From assembly GCA_964588285.1 (NCBI GenBank), contig CAZPNX010000039.1:1-15532 (forward strand): a stretch of 15,532 bases of DNA, written 5' to 3'. Positions 1 to 11,672 of this stretch are shown here, one piece after another (within the stretch, counting starts at the first letter, position 1; every line of letters starts with the position of its first letter). The DNA comes from CAZPNX01 sp964588285 (GTDB lineage: Bacteria; Edwardsbacteria; AC1; EtOH8). The notes under the pieces were generated by a model. The model worked only from the letters and a program-made list of their open reading frames with translations. It did not search any database and was not told where the DNA came from. Position numbers and translations under genes: made by a program.

Positions 1-52
1 TGGTCCCGATGTTCACGTGCGGCTTCTTGCGCTCGAATTTGGCCTTGGCCAT
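1..52 (-). CDS. tuf: Elongation factor Tu, N-terminal fragment (copy 1, cut by window edge)
   Basis: The first 17 codons read MAKAKFERKKPHVNIGT, the conserved EF-Tu N-terminus just before the GHVDHGKT P-loop, which lies outside the window. EF-Tu is the GTPase that delivers aminoacyl-tRNA to the ribosome. The ATG is at 50-52, with a GGGAG ribosome-binding site at 61-65 on the complement. It is the last gene seen of the rpsL-rpsG-fusA-tuf cluster and starts about 105 nt after the fusA stop. A second tuf copy ends at the right edge of the window. Only the 5' end is visible, so intactness cannot be judged. Confidence 0.93.
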   Translation of the reverse strand, partial: MAKAKFERKKPHVNIGT

Positions 53-157
53 GGTACTATCTCCCGTTTATCGAGTGGTGGGTGGTTGTCGTTTGTTATC
101 CGTTAGTGAATGTTAATCTTTACCGATCTCGGTGGTGATTTTGGATAAATACCGATC
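53..157 (-). other. fusA-tuf spacer with a 9-nt direct repeat
   Basis: This 105-nt non-coding spacer is AT-richer than the genes beside it. The 9-mer TACCGATCT occurs twice on the plus strand, at 121-129 and 150-158, the second copy touching the fusA stop codon. I see no convincing terminator and no clear -35/-10 pair, so tuf is probably co-transcribed with fusA. The tuf ribosome-binding site (GGGAG) is at its left end. Confidence 0.5.
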
Positions 158-2251
158 TTACTTGCCGCCGGCCAGAAAAACCTTGCCCTCAGCCATCAGC
201 TTTTCCAGGATGCCCGGGGGAACCTCCTCGTAATGGTGGAACTGCATGGTGTACACCGCCCTGCCTTGGGACAGCGAGCGAAGCCTGGTGGCATAGCCGA
301 ACATCTCGGACAGGGGGACGATGGCGTCAATGGCCTGGGCCTCGCGCCGCTTGTTCATTCCGGTGATCCGCCCCCGCCTGGCGGTGAGATCGGCCAGAAC
401 TTCGCCCATGTAGAGATCGGGCACCACCACCTCAACAAGCATCTGAGGCTCCAGCAGGACGGAACCGGCCTTTCTCTGGGCCTCCTGGACTGCCAGGGAG
501 CCGGCCACCTTGAACGAAATCTCGGACGAGTCCACCTCGTGGTAGGAGCCGTCCCACAGCGTCACCCTGACATCGACCACCGGAAACCCGGCCAATAGTC
601 CCGACTCCAGTGCCTCGCGGACGCCTTTCTCCATCGGTCCGATGAACTCTCGGGGGATGGCCCCGCCTATGATTTTGTTCTCGAACTGGATGCCGGACCC
701 GGGCTCCAGCGGCTCCATCGAGATCTCCACATGGCCGTACTGGCCCCGCCCACCGGTCTGTTTGATGAACCGGCCCTCGGCCTTGACCGCCTGGCGGATG
801 GTCTCCCGGTAGGAGACCTGGGGCTTGCCCACCGTGGCCTGGACTCCGAACTCGCGCAGCATCCGGTCGACGATGATCTCCAGGTGAAGCTCGCCCATGC
901 CGGAGATGATGGTCTGCCCGGTCTCGGGATCGGCCTTGACCCTGAAGGTGGGGTCCTCCTCGGAAAGTTTGGAGAGGGCGCCGGAGATCTTCTCCTCGTC
1001 GGCCTTGGTCTTGGGTTCGATGGCCACCGAGATCACCGGCTCGGGAAAGCGCATCGACTCCAGGACGATGGGGTTCTTCTTCTCGCACAGGGTGTGGCCG
1101 GTCTTGCTCTCCTTGAGGCCGACCGCGGCCACGATGTCCCCGGCCGAAGCCTCCTCCAGATCCTCGCGCTTGTTGGCATGCATCAGGAGCAGCCGGTTGA
1201 TTCGTTCGTGCTTCTCCAGGACGCTGTTGTAGGCCGCCTGCCCGGCCCGGATCCGCCCCGAGTAGATGCGGATGTATGACAGCTTGCCGACATAAGGGTC
1301 GGTGGCTATTTTGAAGACCAGGGCCGATAGCGGCTCATCGGGATCGTCCCGCCGGCTTTCCTTCTCCCCGGTATCGGGATTGATGCCGGTGATGGGAGGC
1401 AGGTCCACCGGGGCCGGTAGATAGTCGATGATGGCGTCTAAAAGCGGCCGCACCCCCTTGTTGCGGAACGAGGCTCCGCACAGCACCGGGAAAAGCTTGA
1501 TCTCCAGGGTGCCCTTGCGGATGGCCCTCATCAGGGCCTCGGTCGGCACCTCCTGGCCGTCCAGATAGAGATGCATGGCCTCCTCGTCGAACTCGGCCGC
1601 CTGCTCCACCAGGTGCTGCCGCGCCTGTCGAGCCTTGTCCTCCAGGTCCTTCGGAATGGGCATCACCTCGATGGGGGTGTCCTCGCGGCCGTCGAACACC
1701 AGGGCCTTCATGGCCACCAGATCTATCATGCCCACAAAGGAGTCCTCGGCCCCTATGGGCATCTGCAGCGGCAGGGCGGCCGCCCCCAGCCTCTCCTTCA
1801 TCATGGCCACCGCCGTCTCGAAATCGGCCCCGGTCCGGTCCATCTTGTTGATGTAGGCGATGCGGGGGATGTGGTAGCGGTCGGCCTGGCGCCAGACCGT
1901 CTCCGACTGCGGCTCCACTCCGCCCACGGCGCAGAAGATGGCCACGGCGCCGTCCAGTATTCTCAAAGAGCGCTCCACCTCCACGGTGAAGTCGACATGA
2001 CCCGGGGTGTCGATGATGTTGATCCGGTGGTCCCGCCAGCGGCAGGTGGTGGCCGCCGACATGATGGTGATGCCCCGCTCCCGCTCCTGGTCCATCCAGT
2101 CCATGGTGGCCGCCCCGTCGTCCACCTCCCCGATGCGATGCACCTTGCCGGTGAAATAGAGGATGCGTTCGGTGGTGGTGGTCTTGCCGGCATCGATGTG
2201 GGCCATGATGCCGATGTTCCGGGTGTTATGGAGTATCGATTCCTGCGTCAT
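158..2251 (-). CDS. fusA: Translation elongation factor G
   Basis: This 697-residue cytosolic GTPase drives tRNA/mRNA translocation and, with ribosome recycling factor, subunit splitting. The G-domain motifs are all present: AHIDAGKTT at residues 17-25, DTPGH at 81-85 and NKMD at 135-138. The switch region carries QERERGITI. Domain II/III signatures (SGMGELHLEI) and domain IV (GGRGQYGHV, then the WDGSYHEVDSSE block) follow, and the C-terminus has YMGEVLADLTARRG and the QGRAVYTMQFHHYEEVP block. Length matches bacterial EF-G (about 690-705). The ATG at 2249-2251 is chosen because homology begins there; the open frame continues 88 codons upstream but that part overlaps rpsG and is not EF-G-like. 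No good Shine-Dalgarno precedes this ATG. It lies between rpsG and tuf. The sequence resembles the Thermus-type EF-G1 more than the second paralogue EF-G2. Confidence 0.97.
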   Translation of the reverse strand: MTQESILHNTRNIGIMAHIDAGKTTTTERILYFTGKVHRIGEVDDGAATMDWMDQERERGITIMSAATTCRWRDHRINIIDTPGHVDFTVEVERSLRILDGAVAIFCAVGGVEPQSETVWRQADRYHIPRIAYINKMDRTGADFETAVAMMKERLGAAALPLQMPIGAEDSFVGMIDLVAMKALVFDGREDTPIEVMPIPKDLEDKARQARQHLVEQAAEFDEEAMHLYLDGQEVPTEALMRAIRKGTLEIKLFPVLCGASFRNKGVRPLLDAIIDYLPAPVDLPPITGINPDTGEKESRRDDPDEPLSALVFKIATDPYVGKLSYIRIYSGRIRAGQAAYNSVLEKHERINRLLLMHANKREDLEEASAGDIVAAVGLKESKTGHTLCEKKNPIVLESMRFPEPVISVAIEPKTKADEEKISGALSKLSEEDPTFRVKADPETGQTIISGMGELHLEIIVDRMLREFGVQATVGKPQVSYRETIRQAVKAEGRFIKQTGGRGQYGHVEISMEPLEPGSGIQFENKIIGGAIPREFIGPMEKGVREALESGLLAGFPVVDVRVTLWDGSYHEVDSSEISFKVAGSLAVQEAQRKAGSVLLEPQMLVEVVVPDLYMGEVLADLTARRGRITGMNKRREAQAIDAIVPLSEMFGYATRLRSLSQGRAVYTMQFHHYEEVPPGILEKLMAEGKVFLAGGK

Positions 2252-2265
2252 CCCGTTCTTTAGTT

Positions 2266-2293
2266 TGCGCCCTGCAACCGGCCCGAAGGCGCA
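2266..2293 (-). other. Hairpin in the rpsG-fusA spacer
   Basis: In the transcript the 6-nt arms TGCGCC and GGCGCA can pair around a 16-nt loop, ending about 14 nt before the fusA start codon. It lies in a 98-nt spacer that otherwise holds no recognisable signal. It has no U-run, so it is not an intrinsic terminator. It could influence fusA translation or mRNA processing, but this is only inference. Confidence 0.35.
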
Positions 2294-2349
2294 TTCGGAA
2301 CCCAGTGACCGCAGGTGCGGGATTGCCTGGTCTTGATCCTGGCCTTGGA

Positions 2350-2820
2350 CTAGAACCGGTAGTGGGCGAAGGCCTTGTTGGCCTCGGCCATCTTGTGGGT
2401 GTCCTCCCGCTTCTTGATGGCGCCGCCCTCGTTCTTGTTGGCCGACATGATCTCGCCGGCCAGCCTCTCGCGCATGGTCTGCTCGGAGCGGGCCTTGGCC
2501 GCGGCCAGCATCCAACGGATGGCCAGGGCCGTCCGCCGCTCCGGCTTGACCTCCACCGGCACCTGGTAGGTGGCCCCGCCCACCCGGCGGGGCTTGACCT
2601 CCAGCACCGGTTTGATGTTGTTCAACGCCTGCTTAAAAACCTCGATGCCCGGCTGTTTGGTCTTCTTCTCCACGATCTCCAGGGCTTGGTAGAAGATCCT
2701 CTCGGCTACGCTCTTCTTGCCCCGCTGCATGATGTTGTTGATGAAGACCGTCACCAGGGTGTCGTGATATTTGGGATCGGGGAGAATCTCCCGCTTGACG
2801 ACTCTTTTTCTTCTCGGCAT
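2350..2820 (-). CDS. rpsG: 30S ribosomal protein S7
   Basis: The 156-residue product is S7, which binds the 3' major domain of 16S rRNA, nucleates assembly of the 30S head and lines the E-site/mRNA exit region. The start MPRRKRVVKREILPDPKY and the core motif LEVKPRRVGGATYQVPVEV are diagnostic, as is the block AIRWMLAAAKAR. The length equals the standard bacterial form. The ATG at 2818-2820 has only a modest ribosome-binding site (AAGG about 10 nt upstream). It is preceded by a 99-nt AT-rich spacer after rpsL and followed by fusA. In E. coli S7 represses its own mRNA by binding the rpsL-rpsG spacer. The spacer here looks quite different, so I cannot confirm the same control. Confidence 0.98.
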   Translation of the reverse strand: MPRRKRVVKREILPDPKYHDTLVTVFINNIMQRGKKSVAERIFYQALEIVEKKTKQPGIEVFKQALNNIKPVLEVKPRRVGGATYQVPVEVKPERRTALAIRWMLAAAKARSEQTMRERLAGEIMSANKNEGGAIKKREDTHKMAEANKAFAHYRF

Positions 2821-2834
2821 CTCTTGTAAACCTT

Positions 2835-2894
2835 AAATTCAAAACTCAAAACTCTAAAGTTTGTTTAGGATTTTGAATTTTAAATTTTGAATTT
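2835..2894. repeat. AT-rich inverted and direct repeats between rpsL and rpsG
   Basis: The 10-mer AAATTCAAAA at 2835-2844 is the exact reverse complement of TTTTGAATTT, which occurs twice, at 2871-2880 and 2885-2894. A smaller inverted pair (AAACT / AGTTT) sits between the arms. The block could form an imperfect AT-rich hairpin in the rpsL-rpsG mRNA. Its composition contrasts sharply with the GC-rich genes on both sides. It occupies the place where the S7 translational regulator site lies in E. coli. Confidence 0.55.
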
Positions 2895-2896
2895 CA

Positions 2897-2915
2897 GCTT
2901 CGGCTTGGCCGAAGC
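2897..2915 (-). other. Perfect GC-rich hairpin just after rpsL
   Basis: GCTTCGGC and GCCGAAGC form a perfect 8-bp stem with a 3-nt loop, starting 4 nt after the rpsL stop codon in the transcript. On the minus strand it is not followed by a U-run, so it should not terminate the operon efficiently. A role in mRNA stability or processing between rpsL and rpsG is possible. On the plus strand it is followed by a T-rich stretch, but no plus-strand gene feeds into it. Confidence 0.55.
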
Positions 2916-2919
2916 GAAT

Positions 2920-3294
2920 TTATTTTTTGGCCCTCTTGGTTCCGTAAAGGCTGCGGCTGCGCTTGCGCCCCTCAACCCCGGCGGTGTCCAGCGTCCCCCG
3001 GACGATGTGATAGCGCACGCCCGGCAGATCCTTGACCCGGCCGCCGCGCACCATGACGATGGAGTGCTCCTGCAGGTTGTGGCCCTCGCCCGGAATGTAG
3101 GTCACCACCTCATAGCCGTGAGACAGCCGCACCTTGGCCACCTTGCGCAGGGCCGAGTTCGGCTTCTTGGGAGTGGTGGTGTACACCCGGGTGCAGACGC
3201 CGCGCCGTTGGGGACAGTTGGTAAGGGCCGGCGCCTTGGTTTTCTTGCTTTTCTGCTTGCGCCCGTGTCGGATCAATTGATTGATGGTCGGCAT
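2920..3294 (-). CDS. rpsL: 30S ribosomal protein S12
   Basis: The 124-residue product is S12, a decoding-centre protein of the 30S subunit that monitors codon-anticodon pairing. Diagnostic segments are MPTINQLIRHGR, CPQRRGVCTRVYTTTPKKPNSALRK and the loop with K88-D89-L90-P91, the site where many bacteria methylthiolate the aspartate. Lys43 and Lys88, classic positions of streptomycin-resistance changes, are both the wild-type lysine, so a streptomycin-sensitive form is inferred. The ATG at 3292-3294 follows an AGGAG ribosome-binding site by 5 nt. It is the first gene after the promoter at 3389-3417, with a leader of about 90 nt. Confidence 0.98.
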   Translation of the reverse strand: MPTINQLIRHGRKQKSKKTKAPALTNCPQRRGVCTRVYTTTPKKPNSALRKVAKVRLSHGYEVVTYIPGEGHNLQEHSIVMVRGGRVKDLPGVRYHIVRGTLDTAGVEGRKRSRSLYGTKRAKK

Positions 3295-3388
3295 GCCATC
3301 TCCTGTGAAAATTTTCCGAAAAAAATATTCCCTTGCGCCAAAAATTTTCCTGCAAGAAAATACAGAAAAATTACGCTAAAGACTTGTA

Positions 3389-3417
3389 ATTATATACGAT
3401 TTCTCCTAAAAAGTCAA
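3389..3417 (-). promoter_or_regulatory. Sigma70-type promoter for rpsL-rpsG-fusA-tuf
   Basis: On the minus strand a -35 box TTGACT (3412-3417) and a perfect -10 box TATAAT (3389-3394) are separated by exactly 17 nt. The predicted start of transcription is near 3381-3384, about 90 nt before the rpsL ATG. The bases just upstream (3418-3446) are runs of A and T, typical of an UP element bound by the alpha subunit of RNA polymerase. This is the clearest promoter in the window. Confidence 0.88.
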
Positions 3418-3446
3418 TATTTTTATAAAAAATTCTTTTTTATTAT
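3418..3446 (-). promoter_or_regulatory. Putative UP element upstream of the str promoter
   Basis: The transcript-sense strand has alternating A- and T-tracts (AAAAAAG, TTTTTTAT, AAAAATA) directly upstream of the -35 box, the position and composition of UP elements at strong ribosomal promoters. The whole gap is AT-rich, so composition alone is only moderate evidence. Confidence 0.5.
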
Positions 3447-3464
3447 GTTATATAAAAGTATAAC
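3447..3464. repeat. Short inverted repeat upstream of the str promoter
   Basis: GTTATA and TATAAC form an 18-nt inverted repeat with a 6-nt centre, about 30 nt upstream of the -35 box. It could be an operator half-site pair or a chance feature of AT-rich DNA. Confidence 0.3.
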
Positions 3465-3536
3465 TTTATAAAACATCGTCAGATAATTGCGTTTGATTTA
3501 TATTATTTTGCACTACAAAAACTTGAGTTGATAATA

Positions 3537-3553
3537 TCCTGAAACATTCAGGA
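3537..3553. terminator. Small hairpin with T-run on the plus strand
   Basis: TCCTGAA and TTCAGGA form a perfect 7-bp stem with a 3-nt loop. On the plus strand it is followed by CTTTTTC, giving the shape of a weak intrinsic terminator facing right. It could block plus-strand read-through, although no plus-strand gene is present. On the minus strand it sits just after the main rpoC terminator. Confidence 0.4.
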
Positions 3554-3561
3554 CTTTTTCG

Positions 3562-3600
3562 ATAAAAAGAAAAGACTGGGGCAATGCCCCAGCCTTTTTC
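3562..3600 (-). terminator. Intrinsic terminator of the rpoBC transcript
   Basis: In transcript sense the arms AAAAGGCTGGGGC and GCCCCAGTCTTTT (3586-3598 and 3570-3582) form a 13-bp stem with one G-U pair and a 3-nt ATT loop. The stem runs into a tail TTTTCTTTTT. It lies about 195 nt after the rpoC stop. The flanking A and T runs make it usable in both directions. Confidence 0.9.
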
Positions 3601-3793
3601 CCGATTTATGATATCTTTTATCTGTATAAGATAGAACCACACCATATCCAAAAACAACGTCAATGACTATTGAAGTTCAAGAATTTTTACGATAAAAGCA
3701 CCTTTAACCATAAATTAATAGAATCAGCCTTTATCTGCGTTCCAATAGATTCTCCTCCCCGGCTCTCATGCCAAGGGGAATTACTATCTACCT

Positions 3794-7894
<4,101 letters not shown>

Positions 7895-7898
7895 CTTC

Positions 7899-10800
7899 TC
7901 AATCCTCCTTGTTCAGTTGGACGTCCAGGCACAATCCCTGAAGCTCCTTGACCAGCACGTCGAAGCTGGCCGGGGTGCCGGGCTCGGGCAGGTTCTCGCC
8001 CTTGACGATGGCCTCGTAGACCCGTTGCCGGCCCTGAACGTCGTCGGACTTGACGGTCAGGATCTCCTGCAGAGTGTAGGCCGCGCCGTAGGCCTCCAGG
8101 GCCCAGACCTCCATCTCCCCGAAGCGCTGTCCCCCGAAGTGGGCCTTGCCGCCTAAAGGCTGCTGGGTGATCAGGGAGTAGGGACCAATGGACCTGGCGT
8201 GGATCTTGTCGTCCACCAGATGTGACAGCTTGAGCATGTACATCACCCCCACCGTCACCGGGGCGTCGAACTGCTCGCCGGTTCGCCCGTCATAGAGCGG
8301 CACCTTGCCGTTCTCCGGCAGGCCGGCCTTTACCATCTCCTCGGTCACCTCGTCGTAGGTGGCCCCGTTGAACACCGGGGTGGCCACCTTGTAGCCCAGG
8401 ATCTGGGCGGCCCAGCCCAGATGGGTCTCCATGATCTGCCCCAGGTTCATGCGCGAGGGCACCCCCAGGGGGTTGAGTATCAAATCCAGCGGGGTGCCGT
8501 CGGCCAGATAGGGCATATCTTCCTCGGGCACGATCCTGGCCAGTACCCCCTTGTTCCCGTGGCGTCCGGCCAGTTTGTCTCCCACCATCAGCCGGCGCTT
8601 GCGGGCCACGAATACCTTGACCAGCTTGATGACGTCGGCCGGCAGTTCGTCGCCGCGCTCCAGTTTCTCCTTCTCCACCTGGACGTTGTTCTGCACCGTC
8701 TCGATGGCCCGCTTGGCCGAAACCATCAGCTTGTGGGCTTTCTGGCCCAGGGCCTTGTCCTCGCAGAGCTCGCTGATATCATCAATATCATGCTCAAAGC
8801 GGATCTCCTCCAGCACCTCGCGGGTAAGCCTCTGACCCTTGCGGGCCACCAGCTTCTCCCCGTGTTTGACGGTCAGGTTGCAGGTGGAGTCGGCCAGAAG
8901 CTCGGTCAGCCTGCGGTCGCGCTCATGACGGATGCGCTCCACCTGCTTCTTGGCCTCCTTTTGCAGCTCCTCGATCTTGCGTTTCTCGTCCAGGCTGGTG
9001 CGCCGGTCCTGGCTCTTGCGGGAGAATACCTTGACATCGCAGACCACCCCGTCCATGCCCGGCGGGGCCTTGAGCGAGGTGTCCTTGATGTCGCCGGCTT
9101 TGTCGCCGAAGATGGCCCTTAAAAGCTTTTCCTCAGGAGTGGGCTCGGTCTCCCCCTTGGGGGTGACCTTACCCACCAGGATGTCGCCGGCTTCCACCCG
9201 GGCCCCGATGCGGATGACCCCGTTCTCGTCCAGGTCCTTGACCGCTTCCTCGCCGACGTTGGGGATCTCGCGGGTGATCTCCTCCGGGCCGCGCTTGGTG
9301 TCGCGAACGAAGCATTCGAAGCTCTCGATGTGGATGGAGGTGAACTTGTCCTCGCGCACCATCTTCTCGCTGATGATGATGGCGTCCTCGAAGTTGAAAC
9401 CGGCCCAAGGCAGGAACCCCACCAGGCAATTGATGCCCAGGGCCAGCTCGCCTCCGCTGGTAGAAGAGCCGTCGGCCAGCACCTCGCCCTTGCGGACGGT
9501 GTCGCCCTCGCGGACGATGGGCCGCTGGTTCATGCAGGTGTCCTGGTTTGAGCGCCGGTGCTTGATTAGCTGATAGTGGTCAAGCTGGCTGTCCTTGAGA
9601 AAATCGACCTCAGCCAGATCCTGCTTCAGAGGCCGAACATAGACGGCATCGGCCGAGACCTTCTCCACCACCCCGTCGCGATGGCAGAGGACCATGGTGC
9701 CGGAATCGATGGCCGCCCGGTATTCCAGCCCGGTGCCGATGACCGGAGCCTCTGGCCGCAACAGCGGCACTGCCTGGCACTGCATGTTGGAGCCCATCAG
9801 AGCCCGGTTGGCATCGTCGTGCTCCAGGAAAGGGATGAGGGCGGCCGAGAGGCTCACCAGCTGCTGGGGGGAGACATCCATATAGTCGACCTCGGCCGGC
9901 TTCACCCGGGGGAAGGTCTCCCGGTGGCGGCACAGGGCCAGGTCGGTCTGAAGCTTTCCGTCCTCGGAAAGCGGGGTGTTGGCTTGGGCGATGGTGAACT
10001 GGTCCTCCTCGTTGGCCGAAAGGTATTCCACCTCGCCGGTCAGCTTTCCGCCCTTGGCCTTGCGGTAGGGCGTCTCCAGAAAGCCCAGATCGTTGACCCG
10101 GGCAAAGCAGGCCAGGGAGGCGATCAGCCCGATGTTAGGGCCCTCAGGCGTTTCGATGGGGCACAGCCGGCCGTAATGGGTGTAATGGACGTCGCGCACC
10201 TCGAACCCGGCCCGCTCCCGGGTCAACCCCCCCGGACCCAGGGCCGAAAGCCGGCGCTTGTGCCGCAGCTCGGCCAGGGGGTTGGGTTGATCCAGGAACT
10301 GGGACAGCTGAGAGGAGCCGAAAAAGGTATTGATGGTGGAGGAGACGATCCTGGGGTTGACCAGTTCTTGAGGGGTGATAGCCTCGGTTCCGTCCCAGAT
10401 GGACATCCTCTCCTTGGCCATCCGGGCCATACGGGAGATGGCCACCGAAAACTGGCCGGCCACCAGCTCGCCCACCCTGAGCACCCGGCGATTACCCAAG
10501 TGATCGATATCATCCACCACCCCCTGGTTCTGGCGCAGGCCCAGCAGATAGCGCACCACCTCCACAAAGTCCTTGGGGGTCAGCACCGTGGAGCCGGAGC
10601 CTTCGATGCCCAGACGACGGTTAAGCTGGAAGCGCCCCACCTTCTTCAGGTCGTAGTACTTGCGGTCGAAGAACAGCTTCTCGATGACGGTCTTGGCCAG
10701 GTCCGGGCTGATGGCGTCTCCGGGATGCAGTATATTGTAGATCTTGGAAAGGGCGTCCTCCCTGACCCCCTTGTTGTTGTCGGCCAGCAGGGTTCTGGGG

Positions 10801-11666
10801 ATGATGGCCGGATCCTTGGTGGGATCGATGCCCACCACCGTGGCTTCCTCGATCTTGGCCAGCCTGATGGCCGCCAGCACTTCGGGGGTGATCATCTGGC
10901 CGGCACCGGCCAGCACCTCGCCGGTCGAGGGCACCACCACGTCCTCCATCAGGTAGCGGCCCAAAGCCTGCTTGTCCCCCACCAAGCTCACCTTCTCCGG
11001 CTGGTGGAACAATGCCAGCAGGTCGCGGTTTTTGGCATAACCCACTGCCCGCAGCAGCAGGGTGGCATGGAACTTCCGGTGCTTGTCTATGGAAACCCAT
11101 AAAAGATCATTGGGGTCCAGCAGAAACTTGAGCCAGGAGCCCCGGTAGGGAATGACCTCGGCGGTGTACATCCGTTTGCCCGAGGGGTGGGTCTTCTCGG
11201 CAAAGAATACGCCCGGGCTGCGGTGCAGCTGGCTGACCACCACCCGCTCGGCTCCGTTGATGACGAAGGTGCCGGAGTCGGTCATCAGGGGCAGCTCGCC
11301 TAAGTAGACCTCCTTCTCCGACTTGTCCTTGGGCGGCAGTTTGGGATCGGAGACGTCGCGCACCAAAAGCCTGAGCACCGCCCTCAAAGGCGCGGCGTAG
11401 GTCATGTCCCGGTCGTGGCACTCGGGTATGGAGTAGCGGGGGCTGCCGATGCTGTAGGAGACGAACTCCAGGGAAAGCCTGCCCTGGGAATCGTCGATGG
11501 GAAAAATCTCATTGAAGACCGCCTGCAGCCCCTCGTTCTTTCGTTTCTCCGGCGGGACATCCTTCTGCAGGAAGTCTCGGAACGAGGAGACCTGCATGTC
11601 CAGCAAATTGGGCAGCTGGATGCCGGACTGGATTTTGGAAAATTCCCTGCGTTTGGGCTGTTTCAA
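7899..11666 (-). CDS. rpoB: DNA-directed RNA polymerase subunit beta
   Basis: With the start chosen here the product has 1255 residues and is the beta subunit of RNA polymerase. The TTG at 11664-11666 gives a start reading KQPKRREFSKIQ after Met, in line with RpoB N-termini, and an AAGGAG site lies 6 nt upstream. The frame stays open to a TTG at 11762, but that part is low-complexity, lacks a ribosome-binding site and overlaps a hairpin. The rifampicin pocket (GSSQLSQFLDQ, about 450-460, then HKRRLSALGPGG) keeps the residues equal to E. coli D516, H526 and S531, so a sensitive form is inferred. The block HYTHYGRLCPIETPEG follows. The C-terminal half carries the KLAGRHGNKG active-site loop, GVPSRMNLGQ, and the GGKAHFGGQRFGEMEVWALEAYGA region. 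The stop is TGA. Confidence 0.98.
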   Translation of the reverse strand: MKQPKRREFSKIQSGIQLPNLLDMQVSSFRDFLQKDVPPEKRKNEGLQAVFNEIFPIDDSQGRLSLEFVSYSIGSPRYSIPECHDRDMTYAAPLRAVLRLLVRDVSDPKLPPKDKSEKEVYLGELPLMTDSGTFVINGAERVVVSQLHRSPGVFFAEKTHPSGKRMYTAEVIPYRGSWLKFLLDPNDLLWVSIDKHRKFHATLLLRAVGYAKNRDLLALFHQPEKVSLVGDKQALGRYLMEDVVVPSTGEVLAGAGQMITPEVLAAIRLAKIEEATVVGIDPTKDPAIIPRTLLADNNKGVREDALSKIYNILHPGDAISPDLAKTVIEKLFFDRKYYDLKKVGRFQLNRRLGIEGSGSTVLTPKDFVEVVRYLLGLRQNQGVVDDIDHLGNRRVLRVGELVAGQFSVAISRMARMAKERMSIWDGTEAITPQELVNPRIVSSTINTFFGSSQLSQFLDQPNPLAELRHKRRLSALGPGGLTRERAGFEVRDVHYTHYGRLCPIETPEGPNIGLIASLACFARVNDLGFLETPYRKAKGGKLTGEVEYLSANEEDQFTIAQANTPLSEDGKLQTDLALCRHRETFPRVKPAEVDYMDVSPQQLVSLSAALIPFLEHDDANRALMGSNMQCQAVPLLRPEAPVIGTGLEYRAAIDSGTMVLCHRDGVVEKVSADAVYVRPLKQDLAEVDFLKDSQLDHYQLIKHRRSNQDTCMNQRPIVREGDTVRKGEVLADGSSTSGGELALGINCLVGFLPWAGFNFEDAIIISEKMVREDKFTSIHIESFECFVRDTKRGPEEITREIPNVGEEAVKDLDENGVIRIGARVEAGDILVGKVTPKGETEPTPEEKLLRAIFGDKAGDIKDTSLKAPPGMDGVVCDVKVFSRKSQDRRTSLDEKRKIEELQKEAKKQVERIRHERDRRLTELLADSTCNLTVKHGEKLVARKGQRLTREVLEEIRFEHDIDDISELCEDKALGQKAHKLMVSAKRAIETVQNNVQVEKEKLERGDELPADVIKLVKVFVARKRRLMVGDKLAGRHGNKGVLARIVPEEDMPYLADGTPLDLILNPLGVPSRMNLGQIMETHLGWAAQILGYKVATPVFNGATYDEVTEEMVKAGLPENGKVPLYDGRTGEQFDAPVTVGVMYMLKLSHLVDDKIHARSIGPYSLITQQPLGGKAHFGGQRFGEMEVWALEAYGAAYTLQEILTVKSDDVQGRQRVYEAIVKGENLPEPGTPASFDVLVKELQGLCLDVQLNKED

Positions 11667-11672
11667 GGCTGG

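Larger units (their letters stand above)
3295..3793. other. AT-rich rpoC-rpsL intergenic region
   Basis: This 499-nt stretch has no credible gene. In transcript order it holds a roughly 190-nt rpoC 3' tail, an intrinsic terminator (3562-3600), a second small hairpin (3537-3553), a palindrome (3447-3464), an A/T-rich upstream element, a sigma70-type promoter (3389-3417) and the rpsL leader. It separates the rpoBC transcription unit from the str transcription unit. A short open frame at 3466-3663 on the minus strand runs through the terminator and matches no family I know. Confidence 0.8.

Noticed and set aside
2252..2515. An 88-codon N-terminal extension of fusA
   Set aside because: The extension overlaps rpsG in another frame and is Arg/Gly/Gln-rich shadow sequence. 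EF-G homology begins at the ATG at 2251.
3466..3663. Minus-strand 65-codon open frame in the rpoC-rpsL gap
   Set aside because: It runs straight through the rpoC terminator hairpin and has no recognisable family or good ribosome-binding site.
9576..11102. Long plus-strand open frame (508 codons) opposite rpoB
   Set aside because: It is an antisense shadow of a GC-rich coding strand. The product is rich in Gly, His, Gln and Leu without any recognisable domain, and rpoB is certain on the other strand.
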